Shown: piece by piece, positions 1 to 10,705 of the stretch
How the letters are laid out: each line of letters starts with the position of its first letter
How positions within the stretch are numbered: position 1 is the stretch's first letter
Source: Cinclus cinclus
Lineage: Eukaryota > Chordata > Aves > Passeriformes > Cinclidae
Length of the DNA: 64,000 nt
Assembly: GCF_963662255.1 (NCBI RefSeq)
Contig: NC_085046.1
Span: 97,667,324-97,731,323, forward strand
Reading direction: 5' to 3'
Position numbers and translations under genes: made by a program
Notes under the pieces: generated by a model
What the model was told of the DNA's origin: nothing
Database searches by the model: none
The model's input: the letters and a program-made list of their open reading frames with translations, nothing else

Positions 1-2633
1 CACTTAATGAAAAAAGTGTATATCTATATATGTATGTACATTTTTCGTACCAAGTTTTAGATAAACTGCCTTTTAAGAGAAAAACAAGCTTGATCTTTTG
101 CTACTCACAATTTTAAAAAAATATCAACAAAAGCAATCACACAAAGCAACAAATGTAACTGGCCTATGTCAAACAGTATATGAGCATTTAATCATGTATA
201 TATAAAAATAAATATATGGTTGATCTTGCATATATTTCTAAATTTTGCTATTTGTTTTGAAAGGATTAAATTATTTCATTTCCATAGACAGATGGTGAAC
301 AAAATGTGAAATTTATAGTTTGATGAGAAATCAGGTAGCAGCAGACCTGTTAGTGATAAGAATTAAAGAGAGAGAAATATTATGCATTTAATACTTCAAT
401 AGTTCTAAAGAACTCTATTCCTTAAGAGAAGATTCATACACAAAATGCAAAGTTATTAATATTATCAAGTATTTATTGCAAAGCTCTTTTGGAATAAAAA
501 AACAAAACCTAAAATTTATTGTGTGCATTTCAATTTCAGAATGACTAAAAAGTATCTTGGAAGTCACATAGCTTAGACAAAAGAGTGAGAAATATCTTTA
601 GATCTTGAAAAAGTGAAAGAATGGAATTCTCAAAAGAGAATTAAAGAAAAGGGGGAAAAAGAGAATTAAAGAAAGAAAGGAAAGAATTCATAAAACATTT
701 TTAATTAATGTTGCTGTTACACTTACCCTGCTGTTAGAATGTTTCAAAATGGAACAATTTCTTATTGGTTTAGAGGAAAAAAAAAAAAAAAGTTACAAAT
801 TAGTTGTATTAAAAAAAATGAAACAAAAAAATCTTTAGGTTTTATTTTAAAAGTTTAAACTGTGTCTCTTCTCTCAGTTAATGAAATTAACCACACGCAT
901 GCAATCACGCAAATCCTATTGGAATTTTCAAATTCATTGTTTCCTCCTTAGCCTTCTAGAATCATGAGCTGATAATTTCAATATCTGTGCAAACCCATCT
1001 GTTTTTAGATTAATTTCTGAAATACTTTACAGAATTAATTGTTTGCTTATCATTCAAAAGATGAAACAGCTTTTACTTTGTGTGAAATCCTATGGAGTGC
1101 ATTTATAACTCCTTAAATTTATAATACCTCTAGACCATCAGTTTACCAGATTCTATGCAACAGGTGTTCTTTGACTGTAAAATAGCAATTATTTTAAAAT
1201 ATTTCTCATTTCAGTGGAAAGATGCAATGCTGCTAATGAAGCAAACAGTTCTGTTTCTTTTCAACCCTCTTGTTTTTCTTCTGACTTGAATGTCAAAGAA
1301 GTGAAAGTAGGTCGTCTGGAAAAATTAATAAAAGTTTAAATGTTGAGGATTGCCCTTTTTTTCACTAAAAAGAGGGCAGAAGAATTTTGGGCACGAAGAG
1401 GCGACAGACACTACTCTGTCCATCATAAAACTTTTAAAGTGCATTGATGTAAAAAAAATAAAAGATAATGTGGATAAGACAGACTGAAAGAGATTTTCTG
1501 TATCTTCAGTACATACCTTCAATTCAGATTTTACAGTTAGTATTCTTTTTTGACAGTGACACAAAGAAGGCTATTCATAAATATACACAGATGTGCACAC
1601 ATGCACACTTATATCCTATATATCTAATATAAGGTGTTTTAGTGTAATATTCAGGTATATATATATATTAATTCTATAAAAATAACTCTCTTTAACACAT
1701 AAATAAAACATCAGATGACAGGGCTCTATTGTTTCCTTATACAAATTACCAGGAAAAAGGTAATTTTGAGATGATTTATTATCTCATTTCTAAAATAACT
1801 ACAGGTAACACTGATCCATCAAAACAAAGACAGGAGAGAAAAAGTGTTGTAATTTTTCTTTCCAGGAATAATAAAATTCAAAATGCATTTTAGTGCAAAA
1901 AATTCAAAATACGGAAAAATTTAGTTTTCATTTGAGACACAGAGTACAGCTAGTGGTGTTTATGAAAACAGATTAAATAACTTTTCAGATTTAGAGGGTA
2001 GTTAGTGTAGAGAAACTAGTCAATACTATTGGGATGGAAACATCTTTCTTATTAAAAACACAATTCATTACTAATTATTAGATAGATAATTTCACCTGCT
2101 CTGAAGCTCCCAGTGACCTCAGTGAGATGAGGCTTTTGTGCCTATTTTTCTCAACTGCTTCTAAAACTTCCTTTGCCTGCTACTCTGATTCACTTTGCAT
2201 GATTTGAAATGGGCATATTAACAATATTGACCCATACAGGGTAGGAAAGTTGTTGCATCAAATTCATTTCAAAGAAACACCCCAAATAAATTTTACTTGT
2301 TATCATTTAGCAAATATGCAAAAAATCATTTTTCGCCATATGTGTATTCAGAGATTCAAACCTATGAATTGTTTAGTAGTAGATACGTTATATAACTAAA
2401 CTGGATCTTTAGTTGCATCTTTCAGTAATGATTCATAATTAAGAAATATTTTAACTAATACCATCATTAGTAAGGATCTATAAACCTCTATCATGATCAG
2501 ACCTCAATACTACTTTTAATAGTGAGTTGCTCTCTCTTGTCTTTAGACATCTATAAGTATGCTAAAAACAACTTTAAAAGTAGGCCTTCCTTTCCTTTTC
2601 CATCATGTCAGCTAGATATTTAGATGAATGAGT
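1..2633. other. unique AT-rich non-coding DNA
   Basis: I see no gene, RNA gene or recognisable mobile element here. There is a short poly-A run near 780-792 and a short TA run near 1655-1669. All open frames are under 80 codons and are interrupted in AT-rich sequence. Confidence 0.6.
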
Positions 2634-2686
2634 CCTACCTGAAAAATCACTCTTTTTTCACCTACCTGAAAATGCACTCTTTTCTC
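2634..2686. repeat. 27-base tandem duplication, two copies
   Basis: Two adjacent copies of a 27-base unit both begin CCTACCTGAAAA, at 2634 and 2661. They differ by a few substitutions and a one-base length change. This is a simple local duplication with no sign of function. Confidence 0.75.
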
Positions 2687-4471
2687 AAGAGTTTATAGGT
2701 AAGTAAATACCACTAAATTGCTACTACAGAATGGCCCCAGTAGGCATTATGCCTTATTATGATGACAGTATTATAGTACTCACATATATTAGAACAGTCA
2801 CAGCTAAGGGAAGTGATAACTTGAGAGTGTTCCCAGAGCTTCCCCTCCAAAGCTGTCCCCAAATCAGAGGGGCCCTGAGTGAATGTAGGGAAAGGAGTCC
2901 TGTGCTACTGTAATCTTTTAACTCCAGCTGCACCTGCATTGTTGGACCCTCAAAGAAAAGAAACTTTACTTATACTCACCTTGCAATTGCTGGTCAGCTG
3001 AAAACTTAGATAATAGAAGCATTACTGTGCTTTAATTTTACCTCCAGCTCTAAATTTAGCTGCAAATATATTTGATCCAACAAACACTTAAGAGACTTAC
3101 ATAGTTTAGTCTCACCTGTTTTAAACCTCTGGGATTCCTCTCTAAAGGAATATCTGAAAAAGCTGATTGTGTTGTATAAAGTGTCTACTATTTTAGGAGA
3201 TAAATTTGAAAAGTAGACTTTGATGTGTAGCTGTGTGACATATAAATACATCGATATAGGAAATCCACATTTGCTGATATGCACAAACAATGAAGTTATA
3301 TTACAGAGTTATTCTTGGAGCTACTGAAACTTGTAGAAAACAGATTCAGTTCACAAATCATTACTGTAGCACTATACAATAAATAAACAAAAATTCATTT
3401 CATGGTATTTCAATTTTTATGGTATTGTACTGTACAGACACAGTCTGTAGATTGATATCACTTCTACTATAAAAATTGTAATATTACAGTGGTGACTGGT
3501 AGCATGGACCTAGTTAAAGGTCTGACATCTTTTCCATTATAAGCCTCTATTTTGAAGGGCTTGGAATTCCACTATAAAATCTTCTTCAGATGAGTATGTT
3601 GCAAACAGCTTATACACATACAGAAACACAGACACATTTAATGCACATATCTCTGATTTCAAATATAAATCTAAAAAGAAATTAAAATGAGACACAAGAA
3701 CAACGACCTGGATGCACTAGGAAACACATCTTCTTCAAGCAAAATTAAAAGCAGGGAAATACATAGTTAAACTCACGCTACAAAAAAAATTTAGCAAATC
3801 AAAATATATTTCTTTTGTCTCCGTAGGACAGTCAGAACAAGTTGGTAGTAACTGCACTAGTTGCCTAACAAACCTTTAGGGAGGCATCCGCAGATAAAGA
3901 TAATCCCAAAATATTTCCTATCCATCTTTCACCTACTCTATTAGAAAAGAGTAGTTGTGTTGATTTTTTCCACAGTATTTTTGACATATAATAACTTTTT
4001 CCATCTAGTCCTCCCATACTCCTTGCTCCCATACATACACAGCAAGATAGAAGCGAAAAAGAAACAAATGTTAGAACAATAGATTTAGCATTACTGAAAT
4101 CAGAAATGAAAATTCCTTAGGGAATTCTAAAAATATTTCTGAAAAAATAGAATTCTGTACACTATTCTGTTTAAACCACTTTGAAGAAGAAAATCTAAGC
4201 TTTTTTTTCCTGAGAGAAAAAAAAAAAGACAAAGGAATAATTTACTATTCTTCCTAACATAAATTTCTGTAAAAATAAAGAAAGCACTGCAAATTTTTTT
4301 CTAGCTATGGTGTTAATATATTGTCAGATTTTGTAATAAGCAAAGACATGGAGTCTTTTACCCATTAAATTTCTTTAATTTATTGCAGATTGTCACAAAT
4401 ACTGAAAAACAATCACCACTAACAAGTCTATCTCCATAAATATTCTGACCACCAAGTATACTTATGATTAA
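2687..4471. other. unique AT-rich non-coding DNA
   Basis: No supported gene is present. On the minus strand 2980-2997 is an 18-base segment between a TTTTCAG acceptor-like and a GTGAGT donor-like site. That is too short to call from sequence alone. Otherwise only short frames and A/T runs are seen. Confidence 0.55.
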
Positions 4472-4502
4472 TTATATATATATATATACATATATATAAT
4501 AT
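4472..4502. repeat. (TA)n microsatellite, imperfect
   Basis: About 30 bases of alternating T and A, interrupted once by ACA. Confidence 0.85.
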
Positions 4503-5761
4503 ACACACTACTAAAAATTGCTTTCTGCAACCAATAATATCAATAAGGAGTATGGCTGTGTAAAATTATAAAGCAGCAACCAATGACAGGAACAATCAAA
4601 TAGGATCACATTATGACACATTACTATGAACTTCATTGGTGAAACAAATTATTAACAATTAAAACAGTAGATATGTTTATTATGGACATGGATAAGGATA
4701 CATGTATCAAGCATATGAGACAGATTTCAGAAGGGACCTATCCGCCCCAGAGAATAAACCAATTCCAAAGAGGGGCTCAACCATCCCAAAGGGGACAGCA
4801 AAATGAATCAGACATTGTCCACGCTGATCTAGAATCACTCAGGCCTCTCCAGGGACAGTCTGTGATCCCTTAGAACGTTTGTGTGAAGTGCAGCCTTTTT
4901 ATGTAAGAAAGTTCTCACAGAGAAAAGCTCCATTTTGGATAAAAATTTAATCTTTTTCATGTCATAGAGACATAAGGTGACACTCTGATTTGAAGCAATC
5001 AATAAATGCTGTTAAGTTCTGTTTTTCATTTGTGGCATCCAAAAGCCAATTTTCTTTTGTACTTTACTACTCAATATCAACGATATGTTTGGTATTTTCA
5101 AAGATACACAAGAAGTTCATTTAGAAATGGAGAGCACTTCCTTATATTTGTATAGTTTCAATTTTTTCTTGCCAACTTATACTATTTTATTTCTGAGATT
5201 TTTATAAATGTAAGGCTATGATTTGTTATTGATTTTAGCTTCTTCATAACCTCTGTCTTATCTTTTCTTGTACTAGTTATATCACCATTGCTGTATTGAC
5301 CAAATATAAAATAAAAAGTTGAAAGAATTACTCACTATTGTGAAATAAATCATGAATCAGACACACTGATTTATGAAGAAAAAACATTTTACTTTTTAAA
5401 GGCAGTGGCTGTACTTAAAAAGCTAAATATATTTAAAATCATATTCAAGATTTTATGAAAACACCACTGAAAAAGGAAATATTTTAAACATGAATAACAA
5501 CAACCAACACTTAGCATTTTAGCATAGACAATGTTCTTATAGATGCATGACAAAGACATTGAGTCCTTCTTTCCGAGCCTGTTCTAACCAAAATTATTTT
5601 GAAGGACAAGAGAAAAAAAAATATTTGGTTACAGAGGAATTTACTTAATAATCATGCTAGTAACTGTAGTACTAGTAATGTTAGGACTTTTCAAAAAGTC
5701 ACTTTTTTTACCTTTTCTCACTTTGAAGGAGCTGAGCAGTCATATAGGAGGTGCATGTAAT
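4503..5761. other. unique DNA with a small GC-richer island at 4720-4873
   Basis: This is mostly AT-rich non-coding sequence. From 4673 to 4873 an ATG-initiated 66-codon frame on the plus strand overlaps a locally GC-richer patch. Its product would be rich in Gln, Arg and Pro in the middle (for example QRINQFQRGAQPSQRGQQ). I do not recognise it, it has no domain, and the length is compatible with chance, so it is not called as a gene. Confidence 0.45.
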
Positions 5762-5805
5762 TTTATATTAAGAAATGCTATAACATTTATATTAAGAAGT
5801 GTTAT
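5762..5805. repeat. 24-base tandem duplication, about two copies
   Basis: The unit starts TTTATATTAAGAA at 5762 and is repeated from 5786 with a few changes (AATGCTATAA against AGTGTTATA). Confidence 0.75.
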
Positions 5806-7604
5806 ATCCACAAGCTTTGGATGGAATTTGCAACTGTGATTCTTCTCAGAGATTTCTCATGTGACTGGTTTTTGTGGGCTTTTTTCCTTTAAAACAGTCA
5901 ATATCAGTGGGTATGTAGATTTCATTTGGTGCAGGTGTGTGTTTGCACTGTGGATGTTCATAAAAATATCCACCTGTTCATTAAAGATGAACTAAATATG
6001 TTCTGATATTTGTTTTCAGGTAAACAATGTAATTGGAAAACAGTACTGATGCTGTACCAAGGTGGTCTGAATGAAATACTGAACACATAATAGAACTCTT
6101 TTTCTTCCCAACTATGTCAACAGAGTTTATTCATAATCTAGTGCTAGCTTTTCCACCTGGGCAACTATTATAAACTATTACAGTTTTCTTATATAGCTGT
6201 GATTTGTACCCTGCTTCAAACTCTCTTCTGGAGCTGCACAACTCTGCAAAACATCTGGAGTTTTTTTCTGCATAATTTTTTATGGTGCTGTTTGGTTTGG
6301 TTTTTCCAATCAGCTTTACATATATATATAAAAATATATTTAAAACCTTATTTTGAAAATAATATATCTTTTATTTACCATTAAGCCAATTTCCACATAT
6401 CTTCTCTTAACATTGCAATTTATAGCAATTGGCTGTGGATTTATTTCATGTATACTTCAGTATTTCGCTTTATGGTTTTCAAGGGAAAAATTACCCTTTA
6501 TTTTGGATTTTTATCTGAAACTGAAAATAAGTTTGCTCCATACAAAGTTCTTTACTACTTCTGTTAACAGATGCAGTGCTGGAAGGATGGCAGATCTGCA
6601 TTGGTCTGTTTAAGCTAAAATTCTTCACTGTAAGAAGTTCCACTCATATGCACTTTTTCAAGCTGTTCTCTGATCTGCAGGACTGTAGAGAATTCATGTT
6701 TTTCTTCTGCAATTTGAGTGTCCTCAAATTGTACTTAGATGTTTTTCTATTAGAAGTTTTGTATAAATTGACTCTTGGAGGTTGTGTCAGAGGAAGGATG
6801 GGTTAAAAGGCAATGACTCAAAAAAATGTAAGAGAGAGCTAAATGATATCTCTGCAATTCGTCTTAGCACAGGTCAGAAGAGTGAAAGAAAATTAAATAC
6901 AGTTTAACATACCGTTATGTACATAAAGTAACTTTAACAGTAGTTTTTTTCTTTCTAAAGAAATTTCCTCAAAGCCATGAGACGATAATGTTCTAAGGCA
7001 TGGTCTACATTTAATTCTAATTGCAATTTTTCCTCCCCCTTTAGAAGTTGTCACTTACATGTGCCTTACTATGCCATTTCTCCTAACATTTTCCTCCTAA
7101 AGCCACTGTCAGCAGTGACCTTAAAATGAACACAAGACATTCCACAGTCAAATGCATCATTTGTCCTTTACAGACAGGCCTTCTGACCTGTTACTTGGGC
7201 ATCAAACAGTGAGAGCAATAGCCACTCAGAAAAGATCTCAAACCACTATCAGTTGTGGTATCCTGTGGTTGGTGCTCAGAACTTGATACCTTGGAGTATG
7301 AAACTGTAGAGTTTATTTTGCTTGTTGCCCATAAAGAGCTTTGATATTGAATGAAGGGAAAAATGAGACTGTATTTATTGACTATTTTACAGTAAAAGGC
7401 TGGAAATGTACACCTTCCAAAACCATTTTTATTATCAAAACTGTTATTTGATTTTTCTGGAGAAAGAGAGAGAAGCTTCAGATTTTTGAGCATGTTGGTA
7501 AAATATATGCAGAACCCAGTGATATACCTGATAACTCCAGTTTAGCACTGAGTGATTCCATTGTGTGATGGTAGATATCTGTGTCTCATTTACAGGCATA
7601 ATTT
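5806..7604. other. unique AT-rich non-coding DNA
   Basis: No gene or RNA gene is recognised. Frames at 6199-6806 (plus) and 7191-7493 (minus) are 100 codons or fewer, hydrophobic and T-rich, without a domain. They fit AT-biased chance frames. Confidence 0.5.
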
Positions 7605-7970
7605 TTGTGGTCCTTGTCTGCCAGTGAGCATTACACAGAAAAATCTTTCTCTGTCTTGCTTATTCCTTCCAGTCAGGTATTTATGAAAATTACTATGTTT
7701 CCCCCTTAGCCTTCTATTCTCCAGGATAAAAAGCTGTCTCTCTCTTTTAGCTCTTCATATGACAAATACTTCAAGCACTCAGTCATCTTTGTGGTTCTTT
7801 GCAAGCCTCGCTTCAACGGGAAGGAAGGATAACTTCCCTCAGACATCTGGTAACACTTGTCCGAAACAGCACACACTACTGATGGCTGCCTTTGCCTGAA
7901 GGGTATATTGCTGGCTCACAGTCAGCTTTTTGTCTGCCAAGATGCCGAAGGCCTTTTCTCCAAAATGGAA
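7605..7970 (-). mobile_element. old, diverged CR1 LINE fragment (minus orientation)
   Basis: Read on the plus strand, this stretch follows the reverse complement of the avian CR1 ORF2 region as I know it. Matching blocks are the pieces around CCTTAGCCTTCTATTCTCCA (7705-7724), a block resembling CATCTTTGTGGTTCT (7786-7800), AACTTCCCTCAGACATCTGG and ATATTGCTGGCTCACAGTCAG. Compared with the usual order, about 75 bases seem to be missing between the CGCTTCAACGG block and the following one, so it carries an internal deletion. Many substitutions and no intact frame show an old, dead copy. The open frame at 7892-8116 is a by-product. Boundaries are approximate because no 3' terminal ATTCTATG repeat is visible. 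Confidence 0.8.
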
Positions 7971-8407
7971 AATCCCTTGGAAACAGTCAAAGTAAGATTC
8001 AGAGACACTCTGCTTTAATCACCTCTTTGTGCCAGTTTGATTTCTTGGCAACATGGACTTCAATCTGTATTTTCCAGTTCATGGCTCTCCTAACCACATG
8101 CTATTGGCTATTTTAGGATGAGGTTTCTTGTGTAAAGTAATTATTGATTTTTTTGATCCTAGAAAACTGATTTAATCATTGAATTGCCAATTCTTTCTCT
8201 GCCTTTTTTCGTTGCTGACCAGCGATGTCAGGTACATTATGTCATATGAAATTTCAAACTTCTGCTTCCCATTTCCACACTGGAAAGGAACTCATATTAT
8301 CCACTATCCTGAAATACCTTGAGACCCAACAGCATAGCTACATTACCTTTCAGATCCATAAATTACCCAGAAATTTCCTCAATTCCTTTTGGGAATACAT
8401 ATTTTAA
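7971..8407. other. unique non-coding DNA
   Basis: Sequence between the CR1 fragment and the microsatellite. Nothing further is recognised. Confidence 0.5.
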
Positions 8408-8426
8408 ATATATATATATATATATA

Positions 8427-8482
<56 letters not shown>

Positions 8483-8483
8483 G
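8408..8483. repeat. compound microsatellite (TA)n then (TGTATA)n
   Basis: About 24 bases of TA are followed by roughly eight copies of the hexamer TGTATA. The minus-strand IY-repeat frame across it (8363-8575) is only a translation of the repeat. Confidence 0.95.
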
Positions 8484-10577
8484 CCTTTAATTAGTAGCAT
8501 GGTCGGTTTGCAATGCAGAATATCCAGAAGATTATGCAGACTTGGAACATCCAGCACTATTATGAGCTGTTCCACTGATGAAGATAGTGACCCTGATGAG
8601 TTTAATGACTTCCCAAGATTATACCTTTTTGAAGGGATACTAAATCCTGTGCCATTTCCAATGGAGAAAATATGTGATAAATATTATAGCTGAATTGTGT
8701 ATATGCCATGTGCCATTTCCCTCTTGCATTCTCATTGGGAGACAATTATACACTTGTGTAACAGACATGTAGGATCTTGCTCTTTGTTTACAACATACCT
8801 ATTAGATACGTATAAGAAAGAAGGTGAAGATGTTGTTTTTTGAAGTTGCCTTTTGCAACAATCCTAAGGTGTCTAAATGGCCTGCATTTTCTACAGAAGT
8901 TAATTGCACAGAATCTGTCTCCTCCAAGACAGTTCTTCCTCTACAAACTGCTTAAAATTTCTCAATTAAAAATTCAAGTAGAGAAACTTTGTCATATTTT
9001 TCTGCATTTGGTATCATCTGTCCTGGGACATACATCCAAAGCTAAGAATCAAAATTAACCAAACATGCATTATTTCCTGTTGAGCAGAGGAGATTAACAT
9101 TTTGAAGGAGAAAAAAGTCTTTTTGGAAAAAGAACTTAATTTTTAAATTTTTGTTAATGCCAAAATGTAAAGAAAATGCCTCATGTATTATATTGGATCT
9201 GTGTATATGTACCTGGCACCAGCCATGTTAATGTTAAGGAGAATAGTTAAAATGAAGGCAAATGGCTTTTTTCAACATTTTCATAAGAAACTGTGACAAG
9301 AAGAGTAAAAGAATGGACAAAAAAAAAAGTATGATAAACAACACCCAGAAATGGCCTAACATCTCAGCTATTCTGGATTTCTGACAAAATATTAAATGTT
9401 TTGTCTTTGAGTATGCCTAACCTCAACATTGTTATATATTTGGAATTCAGAAACATTCCAAGAATGCTATCCAATTAATGACACGTATAAGATTCAGAAA
9501 GTGGGTGGATTAGACTGTTCTTGAAAGTATTGTTCCTGCTACCTTTAAATTAAGTAACATGGAAAATATAACCCACAATCAGAAATTCTAGTAAGATATA
9601 CATTTCTTACACACATATACAAAGGAAAAAAAAAACCACAAAAGCCATCAGATAATACAACATAAGTCAACATAATGAAAAACACATTTCACTATGCACT
9701 ATCTACAGAAAGTAGAGAAGAAAAAAAATACATGAAATATGCAGGGATGTTTAATTATTTCTCACAAACTATTAAATTCTAAGAAAATTCTCTGATGACT
9801 GATGCTGAAAATGTTATTTTCACATCTTCCTTCTTGCTGCTTTCAGGTAGCTGGTTTATAGGAATAAAAATCTGGTTTATAAGACTAAAAGTATGAAATG
9901 TTTTTCTTTAGCAGAACTAGATTTAGACATGTTTTCTTAGTAGGGGGATTAATTTCCTAAATAGGAATATTGTCTTATATTTTACCACTTTTCATTCCTA
10001 GTCATATTAAAGTCCATTGGGTGAATTTATTCCATTGGTATGATAGTGCATGGTGGGAACCTGAGTAGCTTTATAAGAACAAATTATGTGTAGTCACAAT
10101 TTAAAATTCACTCTGGTTAAGAAAGGTAGTGACCTTGTTTTGGAAAACAAACAAACAATCAAAAGTAAAGCAAGCTCATTATCATAATGTCAATTTGAAA
10201 TTAGCAACCTGAAACTTGTGACACGACTGGTTACATATAAGCAAGTCATTAGAAAAATGGCGGATGGTGCCATCATCCTTTTAAATCTTTCTCCTTTGAA
10301 GAGACTATAAATATTGAAGATTGCATGTTATGAACAATTATTTAAGGTATTATGTTGGTTAGCAACAAGCACAACTAGTAACCAAAATGATAAGATACTG
10401 CTGTGATCCAAGCATGCTGTGTGGTGTCCATCAAGCATTGGAATACATTGATCAACACACACTTGAAAGACATTTTCAATTGTTACTTCACACTACACAA
10501 TTTCCTACATAGGAGAGGGTTTAGTATCAAATGTATACAAAATTTCTGATAATTTTATTTAATTTATCATTATTTCT
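8484..10577. other. unique AT-rich non-coding DNA
   Basis: No gene, RNA gene or mobile element is recognised. Frames at 8499-8693 and 8840-9058 are short and without recognisable motifs. Confidence 0.55.
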
Positions 10578-10705
10578 GGGAAGGGAAGGGAAGGGAAGGG
10601 AAGGGAAGGGAAGGGAAGGGAAGGGAAGGGAAGGGAAGGGAAGGGAAGGGAAGGGAAGGCAAGGCAAGGCAAGGCAAGGCAAGGCAAGGCAAGGCAAGGC
10701 AAGGT
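10578..10705. repeat. pentanucleotide array (AAGGG)15 switching to (AAGGC)9
   Basis: After an initial GGG, 15 perfect AAGGG units run from 10581 to 10655. Nine perfect AAGGC units follow from 10656 to 10700, then AAGGT. The first block has runs of three G every five bases on the plus strand, which is a textbook G-quadruplex pattern. The second block has only GG runs. The minus-strand frame across the array (10559-10747) reads as Leu-Pro-Phe-Pro-Ser then Leu-Pro-Cys-Leu-Ala repeats and is not a gene. Confidence 0.97.
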
